Source: Diploscapter coronatus (taxonomy: Eukaryota; Nematoda; Chromadorea; Rhabditida; Rhabditidae). From it: a stretch of 64,000 bases of DNA. The DNA lies in the NCBI GenBank assembly GCA_964036155.1, contig OZ038422.1:43361201-43425200 (forward strand). The letters are read 5' to 3'. Made by a program: the position numbers and the translations under genes. A model generated the notes under the pieces. The model saw only the letters and a list, made by a program, of their open reading frames with translations. It ran no database searches and was not told where the DNA came from. Every line of letters starts with the position of its first letter. The stretch's first letter is position 1. Shown in pieces: positions 25,701 through 34,889 of this stretch.

Positions 25701-27565
25701 TGTCCCTCGAAAGCTGTCCACTTGCTGCAGATCCCCTGCTTCGCTGCCTTTATGCGCATAACGAGTTTCGTGCCATACGAAAAACCCCCCTTTCAAATTG
25801 TCGTTTCACTAAAATCTCTGAAATTTTTCGAATTACATTTTTATCTATGTGAAGGCAAAATAGAGATTTTCAAAGAATTGACTATCATCTAACTGAAGAT
25901 TTTGTGAATTCGATAAATCAATTGATGGCGATCTTCGTTATCCTTATCGCTTTCGCAAGTATCAAATTTATCCTGCATTAAATCATGTGCAATTATAAAC
26001 TAACTATTTCATAGCTTTATTATTACATTTTTATTATTTAGAAAGTACGTTGTTCCATATAATCAGGTAAAAATTTTACCGTCATGCTCTACCATCACTT
26101 ATGAGATTTCACAAAATTTGTCTGGTTTTGATTATTGTCAACGTCTGAACTCATTTTGATGCAAACTAAGGATAACAAATATATTGAAAAAAAAAATTCT
26201 TTTCTCCTATATTCCTCATCTATGACTTCGAGCAAACTAATGATTTGTAAGTGTCTTCAATAGATGCGCATGCTTCCACTGCAATTCTCCTTCCTCTTCT
26301 GCATTCTGCCACTCACAAATCGCTCCTTCCGCCCGTTTTTATTAGCCATTCCTTTATTGCTGCGAGGCTGCTGCCAGACCGCCTCACTTCATGAAAGGCA
26401 TACGAAACTGGATAAATGCGAATTAGGACTGTCAGAAGTGTCAGAGAGAATGGAAGAAGGAGGGGCGCAGAGAAGGAGAGGAAGAGATTGAATCAGAAGG
26501 TGACGAGGAGAATCGGCATTGGCAAGTGGAAGAGGGAGAGGAACAGGGCGAACACAGGCAGAGGCTGAAGCTGAACGGCAGATTGGAAGGTAGGATTGAG
26601 GGAGTGGGAAATGGGAGATCAAATATGCGAAGAATATGCAGATGAGGGAAGAGTCAGATCGAACGAAGATCAGCCTCAGAAATATGAGGCATTCGGGGTC
26701 AACATATCCAAGAAGACATTTGAAGACACAAATGGAACCCCAACGACCCGTATCGAAAATTGATAAATCGAAACATAAATTCACGTTGCGCATATTTCGA
26801 TTTTCATTATAATGACAACTACGACAAAATGGAATAATTTAGAATCTAGAGTCAAAGTTCGACTTTCTTGAAGAACTCTCTCACAAAACGATATTTCATA
26901 ATTGATTGTCTCAATCTAGTAAACATTTTGCAAGTGAAGAAAATAAAAATTTAGACCTATTTCACAATAGGTGAAGGTGGTACGGGTAAACACTCAAATT
27001 TATACACTTCGATCACATGTGTCGCTTTGGCGATTTTTTACTTGTAACAGTAAAAAAAATTAATAAAAAGGTTCATGTTTTGCAGAACGAAAACTGAAAT
27101 TTCTCTTAACCTCGTGAGAAACATTTTGAGAACTTGAACAGAGGGAAGTGAGAAAAAGGATTGCAGTGGCTTCTTGACGGCTTGCAGTTGGTGGTTTGCA
27201 AGGAAACAGTGTTCAGGCAGAAATAGCAGTCATCTGAATGCTAAATGCAATGCAGAAATATAATGGTGACAACATACTGCCTGTTTACCTGAAATATGAA
27301 GAGAAAAAGACACGGTAAAACGAAGGACGAGTCAGTCAAGTGACCAGTCGCATGGTTAACCGAGTGAAATGAAAATAGGAGAATAGGAGGAAGGGAGGAG
27401 AAGAAGAAGAAGAAATTCCTCGGGACTGCCTCCGAACTGATCGAATTATTAGAGTCCATCCATCAATTCACAATTGCTTTTTATTATTGTTTTCAAAATT
27501 CCTGACTCGTAAAGAATATTCATGGCACATCAATAGATGACAAAAATGAATTTTTCGAATAAATT
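22727..27565. other. Gene-poor region with extended purine-rich tracts
   Basis: Nearly 5 kb without a convincing gene. From about 22,980-23,470, 24,410-24,700, 25,090-25,330 and 26,420-26,700 the plus strand is dominated by GGAAGGAGAAG-like purine runs with interspersed CA/TG patches. Open frames are frequent on both strands here, but they come from this biased composition and have no acceptor/donor structure. It is upstream of the minus-strand microRNA pair and downstream of the sulfotransferase gene, so it may contain the pri-miRNA promoter. Confidence 0.4.
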
Positions 27566-29455
27566 CTATCGAAATCCTTCCGGAAACTCGTATTCGAGAA
27601 GTTTAAAGTCGTAGAAGAACATTTTGACGATAAATTCCATTAGAAATTGGCTGTTTCGTAATCTGGAATGAAATATTTCATTTACTTTTTACTAAATATT
27701 TCCACCGTTGTTCGATGAATTTTCTGACAGGTGAATGTGCAGTTGTATGTTCTGTCTTTCTTCCGGACATTAGTCGAGATGTTATGAAGTCGATCTTGTT
27801 ATTAGGTACCTAGATAAACTTCTATTTTCCTATTTCTTGATCTAGCATTCTGTTGATCCTACATTTTGTCTTCGTAATTCAGCAATAAGTTCCTTCAACA
27901 GAGTTTCGGACGGATCACTCGAATATCGAATAAATTGCATGTGGGGGTATTCTTTATAAAGATTGCATCGCCTATAAAAATTTAGAAAATTTGAAATTCA
28001 AAATCGAAAAAATCCTATTTGATGATCATAATACTCTTGACGGTGTTCTGGAATTGTCGCAACATGGCGAAATAGCGTATAAAAGCGAGAGAGCATTCTC
28101 TACCCTCTCCTATCCCTGCATACTATTTCGCCTCGTTGCGTCGTTGCGACAATTCCAAAACGCCCAATTTTTTTTTACAAATATGAAAAATCGCTGAATA
28201 TACCTCAGATTTTCTTTCAGTTTATATTTTAAAGTATTCCGTAAGTAACGTACCATGTCTGCGGAAAGAAATGCACGTCCTCGAATGTCAACGGAATGTG
28301 TCCGCTTCGAGACTGGCCAATCATTCGGTTGTATTCTGACACGACGAAGCAAGTCAGATTCTTTCCACATCCATTGCACGGTCTTTGTCCCGTTGGTTTT
28401 CTGAAAGGAATCATTTTTGCAATATTTCGATTTTATTTGACGCACCTGATACATCGATCTACAAATCCAGACACGAATCGTTCGACTGGATCTCGAGTGA
28501 TCATCGAGAAACTCCATCCGCGGAAATTCTTCTCTGTTAGATTGTACAGCTTGCGGATGGCTCCAGAATCATTGAATTCGTTGTCAGGACGACACAATCT
28601 GTAAATTATCAAATGATGATGCGACGCTTTTCAAGAAAAAGAAACAACTCACTTCGCAGCTTTCATCTGTGCAAAGTCATCATAATGCTTTCTGTACTTT
28701 CCAGAATCATACAAATAGCACATAATTGCCGACATTAGTGAAGACATGCTTTTCTGAACGACGCAGTGAGCCATTTTGTATTCTGAGGATGTCTAAATTT
28801 GGCATTTTTCATCTATGTAATTTCCTAAAGAGCAATATTTAGAATTTTGACAAAATAGAAGTTATGTAAACCATTGTTATCTGAACTGAACTCAAACTCG
28901 TTGTCAGAAGAAATCGAATTCCAATATTTGTCAATTTCAATTAAGCATATTCTCCCCTGTCAAGATATGACTCTTACCCTATATCGAGTTTCGAATCGCA
29001 CATATTTAGCAACGCAATCAGTACTGTTTCTCTTGCACATCTCTATAGCTGTTAGGCTAGATTTTCTATGCGGAAGAACCTATATTCTAACATGAAATTA
29101 GCTGCATAATTTGACGAAAGCTCACATCAGAATTTTGCCGTTTGACATCGCGTAAGTCCTTCAGATTCTTCTCAGATCGTTGCCGCTCAATTTTAGGATC
29201 TTCGACTCTTCGGAACAATGCCTGACGAGTTGGAGGTTTAGTTGTGACTTTTAGCGGTAAGCTTGTCGAGTGATAACGCTGAATGGTTTCTAATTTAAAA
29301 ATTGATTATATACTACCCCTTACCTTGTGATGATGACCGAATATACTTCGCCTCATGCAATGGAAAAATGAGGGTGGGAATAGGATAAGAAAAGCTATTA
29401 CTGTAATGAGCAATACTATCAGAATAGATTTAGTGCTATTTCGAATAGCCACCAT
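27566..29455 (-). CDS. Carbohydrate sulfotransferase, Golgi type II membrane protein (nematode-expanded family)
   Basis: Transfers sulfate from PAPS to a glycan in the Golgi lumen. Eight exons close in phase to 344 residues: 29324-29455, 29126-29278, 28653-28792, 28446-28598, 28254-28400, 27863-27971, 27706-27809, 27566-27662. Exon 1 encodes a short cytosolic head and a signal-anchor (SILIVLLITVIAFLILF). The stem follows, then the 5'-phosphosulfate loop (CVVQKSMSSLM, about residues 105-115) and the 3'-phosphate motif (TRDPVERFVSGF, about 176-187). The family hallmark CNGCGKNLTCF, HFFPQTWRC and LMSGRKTEHTT then a C-terminal FYDFKLLEYEFPEG are all present. This is the sulfotransferase-2 type fold that is greatly expanded in nematodes; the acceptor glycan cannot be inferred. 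The 0.3-kb intron at 28,793-29,125 is non-coding. Confidence 0.92.
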
Positions 29456-30132
29456 GCGAACGAACTGATTTGTAATGGCACTAGAACTCGAAATTACAAT
29501 ATAAAATATTCGCTGAATATTTTTAGCTCTGGGGGAAGTTTATACGATTTTTAAAAATTCAGCACGTTTAATGCCGATATACGATAGGGGATTTTCTTTT
29601 TATATAATCAGATTGTAGGCGATAATGTGAGATTGATCTGTTTAGGCGAAGTGAGAGACGAGGCGAGTGAATTTATCCCTCATCCAATACTTCCCTAATC
29701 CCTAATTATCGATGATCATGCCATGTATTGCAATTACTACCGCTGATTTATGAAAATCCGATTCGAATGATTTATAAAATGCATGTGCTCGTTCGTGATC
29801 TCACTATCTTCTGCCTGGTCTAGATTATCCCTCATATCTCCAAATTTCTCGCTCTTCACTCTTTGTTTCATTCGTCAGTTTCGCGAGTTTATTATAAATG
29901 GATTACAACTGCGACAGATATTTTAGGACGATTTTTCAAAAACAACCTTTATAGTTGAAAAGAAAAAGAGATATTGGTGAAACCCTAGCACTGAATCTGT
30001 GAAATGTGAAATAGGCACGAAACATCGACAACAGACTTGTAAAAATTGCAAAAGAGACAGATAAAAATAAATAAAAGATTCGAAAGTATACAGCTTCTAT
30101 CAACAAATTTGGAGTAGTTATTATGGTAAGAG
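29456..30132. other. Upstream region of the sulfotransferase gene
   Basis: AT-rich promoter-side sequence without a gene. No TATA motif that I would single out. Confidence 0.3.
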
Positions 30133-30220
30133 CAGAGTTACTGATGAGTCCAATTTTTCGGACCCGGAACCGACTTAGACCCGAAAAATGCAGGTCGGGT
30201 CGGGTCCATCAGCAACTCTG
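30133..30220. repeat. 88-bp palindromic mini-element
   Basis: The ends are CAGAGTTACTGATGAGTCC and, reverse-complemented, CAGAGTTGCTGATGGACCC. The inside contains a second complementary pair (TTTTTCGGACCCGG / GACCCGAAAAA). The whole unit folds back on itself, as small MITE-type elements do. No clear target duplication is seen. Confidence 0.65.
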
Positions 30221-30246
30221 AATAATATATTATTTATCATACAAAA

Positions 30247-30400
30247 TTAACAACTATTGTCCCCAGTTATGTAAATTCTTCCATTCAGCGATGCGACTGC
30301 ACATTGATAACGCGTTTCATCAATTTCTCCTATTTCAATCCATTCCCGTTCATCGTCTGATAATCGATATATTCGCTGATTATAGCATTTATTAATTATT
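30247..30400 (-). pseudogene. Kelch-repeat-like relic
   Basis: The minus-strand frame reads RIYRLSDDEREWIEIGEI, then TRYQCAVASLNGRIYITG followed shortly by a stop. The pattern W..(I/L)G.....R...AV..LNG.IY..G is that of one kelch blade. It lacks the usual GG pair and neighbouring blades are absent, so it is a fragment. It may also be a chance match; I rate it as moderate to weak. Confidence 0.35.
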
Positions 30401-30856
30401 ACTATAATTAGCATAGGAGAAAGCGTTGAAAGTGATAATGAACCCAACACGCTACCACTACACAACAGGAACTATAACTATGGTATGCGAAGCACCGTTT
30501 TTTAATTACTATTCAAATATTCGACCCATTTATCCTTTTTATTCTTCAGTTTTGGTCAGCAATGATCTGGCACATTTGACCTCCTCTCACTCTCTAAATC
30601 ATATAAAAAGCAGAGATGAGCTAGGAGGTTCTTTTCTTGCATTCTACTCTGTTCTTCGATACTGTTCTTTTCGGTATTGTTCGAATACCAATTGCTGAAT
30701 AAAGTTGTTGAGTAATTAAAAACTTTGCATCCTGAATTCAACCTCAACTAACGCTCACAATTGAAACCAAGAGAGCAAGAGCTAACAAGAGAGAGAAGAG
30801 AGCGAGAGCATGATAGAGAGGATGAGAAGCCAAACGAAAATCTCTAGCTATTTAGG

Positions 30857-31827
30857 TAGGGACCGCCAAGCCCCGCCCCTTTCACTGGATTCAAAAGTGT
30901 CCATAGTTGATAACCCTTTCGATTATCGCCGATTTTTTTTGTTTTACTTTTATTTTTAATAATTTTTCGATACCTACTATACAATTCGATACCGCTCTTT
31001 CACGTGGTGATATCGATTTATTGATTGGGTGCGAAATAAGTCCGCAAATGCGCGTCAAATGCACACCAAATTACGAAAATGCTAATATTTCGAGTTATAA
31101 AAAAGGTACATTTCATTTTTTTTGATGAATCGGTACACCTAGTTGAAATGTACAACATATTTAAAAATTAGAAAAATCCTGCGTAGAGCAACTTTTTTCG
31201 AGGCAATAATAGATGCTCGCCTTTGCGGTACTGTATCTTGACAAAGGATCGTTAAAATCGTCTGAAAACTTGACTAAAATAAAATTCGATACTCCCTGAT
31301 TACGTTATTTAAAAGAAAAAAACGAAATTTTATCAAAAAATATTTTTAAAAGTAATTTCAAAATGAGCATTTTTTTGTCTTTGCTAAATTGGATCACCCT
31401 AGGCACATCTTGAAAGGTACATATTTTTTTATTTCATATTTTGATTAGTTGGTCAATTATCCGTCTTCGGTGAAAAAATAAGAAAAATCCTGCGTAGAGC
31501 AACTGAGATCTTGATAATCCGCGAAAATATAAAAGAAGCCAATGCTGAATGGAAGAGAGTGCAGAGAAAAAGATCCCCAAAGGCAGGAAAAGGAAAGGGG
31601 GAACGAGCGGCATAGTGTCTTTTGCAGATAGGCCACACCCCTTTCCCCTGTCCACGAAAAGGAGCGATTTTCCCGATTTTTCACGTTAAATTTTATCAAA
31701 TTTTTTGTCAATGACGTATTTTTTCGCGGTTTTTTCGGTGGGGATGTTTAGAGGGGCACCTCAGCTCCTGAAAAATGTATAAAACATAGTGCCAGAGTAA
31801 ATTTGGTAAGAGGGCTGGCGGTCCCTA
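30857..31827. mobile_element. 971-bp hAT-like non-autonomous element with perfect 8-bp target duplication
   Basis: Terminal inverted repeats TAGGGACCGCC...GGCGGTCCCTA are flanked on both sides by TATTTAGG (30,849-30,856 and 31,828-31,835). The right arm of the palindrome has the uninterrupted site GCTATTTAGGGGAAAT (reverse complement of about 37,490-37,510), which proves the boundaries. An 8-bp duplication with short inverted repeats is typical of the hAT superfamily. No transposase frame is present. Internally the motif AAAAATCCTGCGTAGAGCAACT occurs twice (about 31,172 and 31,485), and 31,045-31,420 is shared with 34,355-34,735. Confidence 0.9.
31045..31420. repeat. Interspersed repeat, copy 1
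   Basis: Direct, diverged copy of 34,355-34,735. Shared blocks include GGTGCTCGCCTTTGCGGTACTGT-like and ATCTTGACA..G.ATC..TGAAATCGTCTGAAAACTT. It is non-coding and lies inside the 971-bp element. Confidence 0.75.
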
Positions 31828-32092
31828 TATTTAGGGGAAATCTCGGATGATGTGAAGAGTATCTGCCCACCTGTTTTGATGTTTTCACACGCGCGTTAGT
31901 GCTTTTCTTTACAAAGAGGAATTTTCGCGGGAAACACATTGATCTACTTAACAATAAAGAGAATCATGGCCACTCGTTCCTTTTTTATTGACTTACGAAA
32001 AACAACTCCATTCTTTTCATTGGTCATTGTACTGTTCTCCTTTTTATTTCCACTAAATTACATTATTCGGTGATTTAGAAACGCATTTGGAG

Positions 32093-33922
32093 ATGCTATG
32101 CAACTTCCCGACGGAAATTATCAACGAAATTCTAATGTATTTGAGCACAGTTGATCTGCTCAAAGTTATTCAAGTAAATCGGCGACTTTTGGCGATCGCT
32201 AATCTGTCTAAATGTCCATTCCGACACCAATTGAGGAGACGGTATCTCGAATTATCCCTGAATACTGGAAATATCCATGATGTGGGCTGGACACCATGTT
32301 ATAATTGTAATGTATGTATTATCCATGAAATAATTTTAGAAAATAAAATTACGAATGGGTGATTTTAGAATTACTTTATGGAAAGTGTGGAATTATCAAT
32401 CGTGCAGAAATGTGTGGATGGCCAAAATCGGAGAGAATTTTTTTGCGAAATCATAAGAATTTGTTGCAATAGATGGTTAGAGCTGACAATGAGAAATCTA
32501 GGTCTAGAACCTGGTTATTATATATCGTCGTCTTGTGAACTCATTTCACTGCTTAACAGTCCGTTCGATACTACACTAGGTATTCACCGTACTTGATTCA
32601 GATTATGCAATTAAGCAATTTGTTTATAATTCAATTTTAGATAACACCATCAACTATTATCGTTACGAGACATTCGAAGAAGCCATAAATACATTAAATA
32701 AATGGCTATACTATCCGCTCAAGAATTGTATCATCAAAAGGTTACATATGGTAACATTTCGATTTTACCTATTACCTAAGATAATACAAATTTAAAATTT
32801 ATGAATATTTTAGGGGTTGGCCAATGATCTACATATTTGGAGAAAACTGAATGGATCGTTTGAAGAATATCATTCATCAATTCGTTGTCGCCCTAGTATT
32901 AAGTTGCTCAAGAGTTTTCGTAAGTTCATTATACCTATAATAATAGCTACACTGCAATATGTGTATGCATATATTCAAAATTTTAGTTAGAAAAAACATG
33001 GGAATCGATGGTAAAGAACTGTTCTCTCATCGAATATTTACTAAAGGTACTTTTGAACATAGTAATCACGGTTTCATCCTTCTTTCAAGAAATGCAACTA
33101 CAGAATGTACTTACCGTATTCCCTCTAGTAGAAGGGCATCCCTTTCTATTCTCAGGTACTCCTTGGGGGTGCTCCACTATTTTTCCGAAGTCCCACTAGG
33201 GGTGTTCTTCAATTAGAGAGAATACGGTAATTAAGTTTGTCAAATTCTGTAGTTGCATTTCTTGAAAGGATGATGAAGGAGCGATAATACAAAACAATAT
33301 AAATTCTATTCTACATTTAGGTATTTGCAATGCTTCTATAAGTACAGCCGAAAACATCAGCCCACTTGTCAGTTTAGTCTATTCCGATATTCTGTTGACG
33401 GTAAATTAATTATTATTTTAAAAATATTCTTATAAACTAAGAAAATGCAAGATTTCATCAACTTTAAATATAAAGAATGTCTTGTTGAAATAAAAACAAT
33501 AAATGAATCTAGGCAAATAAAATGTACATTCACGGTCGAGATATCGAGATGGAAAGTGAAGTGATGTTGAAGATACTGAAAAGCGTTAACGATATTGAAC
33601 TCTTCTCATATGTCGATTCATGCCATAATGCGATATCTAAACTTTTAGAAGTAACATTTCCCATATTTTTTTTTAAAATAGAATTCTTTAGCATTTCTAC
33701 AAGAATCATATCGAACTAAAGCGAAAAATAATTATCCACACTAGAAGATACGACTCGAACGATTCTGTCGTGATATTTTTGGCCTTAGTTCCGAAGGAAG
33801 CCTATGAAATTAGTAGTGGTGGAATGTCATTTATAATGACAAATTTACACAGACAGAAATGGTCATTCAGCAAATCATTTGGTCAATATAACTACATCAA
33901 TTATCAGCTATTATCGCAATAA
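32093..33922 (+). CDS. F-box protein, left copy
   Basis: Probable substrate adaptor of an SCF (Skp1-Cullin) ubiquitin ligase. Eight exons close in phase to 384 residues: 32093-32311, 32369-32579, 32641-32750, 32814-32919, 32987-33046, 33321-33400, 33513-33650, 33692-33922. The ATG at 32,093 gives MLCNFPTEIINEILMYL, i.e. an N-terminal F-box (LP.EI..EIL.YL....L) at about residues 4-45. The remaining 340 residues resemble the divergent substrate-binding parts of nematode F-box proteins, but I see no named repeat. A TTG six bases upstream is in frame but is not needed. The intron at 33,047-33,320 holds a small inverted-repeat element. The gene is intact, like its inverted copy at 35,404-37,240, so both are probably functional. 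Confidence 0.88.
33075..33280. repeat. Inverted-repeat mini-element in F-box intron 5, left copy
   Basis: The core 33,112-33,229 begins TACCGTATTCCCTCTAG and ends as its complement (GAGAGAATACGGTA), with TA at both edges as in Tc1/mariner-type MITEs. The stem extends outwards: TTCAAGAAATGCAACTAC at about 33,083-33,100 pairs with GTAGTTGCATTTCTTGAA at about 33,249-33,266. The same element is in the same intron of the right copy (about 36,050-36,270), so it predates the inverted duplication. Confidence 0.8.
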
Positions 33923-34354
33923 ACTGAACTGGATCAAGATTAATAATCTATCAGCAGCTGAATTACCTTCAAATAAGTGGTAATTACAGTGGTGTCACGG
34001 GATCTAATTTTGATTTTTTGTTGGAAAGAATCTTTTGCTTATGCTAATTTGAGTATCTGCGTTCTCTAGATATACAATACCATATTTTCTACAATATCTT
34101 TCTACATGATTTCATAGGATGTTGATTTGTCGCTTTTTTAGTTATCTCATTCCATTGTTTATCTGCGATTTGTTATACGATAGTTTGAAGTAATTCCAAT
34201 AAAATGTGTTGAGCTAAATGCTAATTGGTCTAGATTTTGATAGTAACCAGAAAAGTAATAATAAGCAATAATAGACAAATAGAGTCTATACTTCTTTGAT
34301 GGAATAGTGCAAATTTCTCGAATTCATGACTATCAATAACGCAAGATAAGTGTT
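33923..34354. other. 3' flank of the left F-box gene inside the palindrome arm
   Basis: Non-coding. Nearly every part has a complementary counterpart at 34,930-35,400. Confidence 0.5.
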
Positions 34355-34735
34355 TATTGAAAATGCACATCAAATTATGACAATGCTAATTTTCGACTTA
34401 GAAAAGAGGTACATCTATTTTTGATGAACTGGTATACCTAGTTGACATGTACAAAATATGTAAAAAAAAAAAATTAGAAAAATTCTGCGTCCCGCAACTT
34501 TTTCCGAGACAATAATAGGTGCTCGCCTTTGCGGTACTGTATCTTGACAGAGAATCACTGAAATCGTCTGAAAACTTAACTAAAATAAAATTTGGTACTC
34601 CCTAATTATGTTATTCGAAAGAAAAAAAAACGAAATTTTATCAAAAAATATGTTTAAAATGAGTTTCAAAATGACAACTTTTTGCTTTTACTGAATTGGA
34701 TCACTCTGACATATTGCGAGAGGTACATGTGTTTC
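34355..34735. repeat. Interspersed repeat, copy 2, at the palindrome centre
   Basis: Diverged direct copy of 31,045-31,420. Its first 55-60 bases lie in the left arm and are also present inverted near 34,890-34,950; the remainder is in the single-copy spacer. The inverted duplication breakpoint therefore falls within this repeat. Confidence 0.75.
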
Positions 34736-34889
34736 TTCTAATATATAATTTCATAATCTAAACTGAGCAAAAAATCATTTTAGAAGGAATCTGTTCCGCT
34801 AGAAAGGTCAATTCGGATGCGTAGAACACGAATCTGAAATCCATTTTCAAAAAAATGATGATAAGCTCAAGAAAATTAAGAAAAGTTTT

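Larger units (their letters stand above)
30818..34412. repeat. Inverted duplication, left arm (interrupted by a 971-bp element)
   Basis: Excluding the inserted element at 30,857-31,827, this arm is the reverse complement of about 34,890-37,560, with the F-box gene, its introns and flanks all collinear. The outer boundary is near GAGGATGAGAAGCCAAACG at 30,818; the inner boundary is in AGAAAAGAGGTAC near 34,412. The arms differ by scattered substitutions and small indels, so this is not a recent or gene-converted palindrome. Confidence 0.88.
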
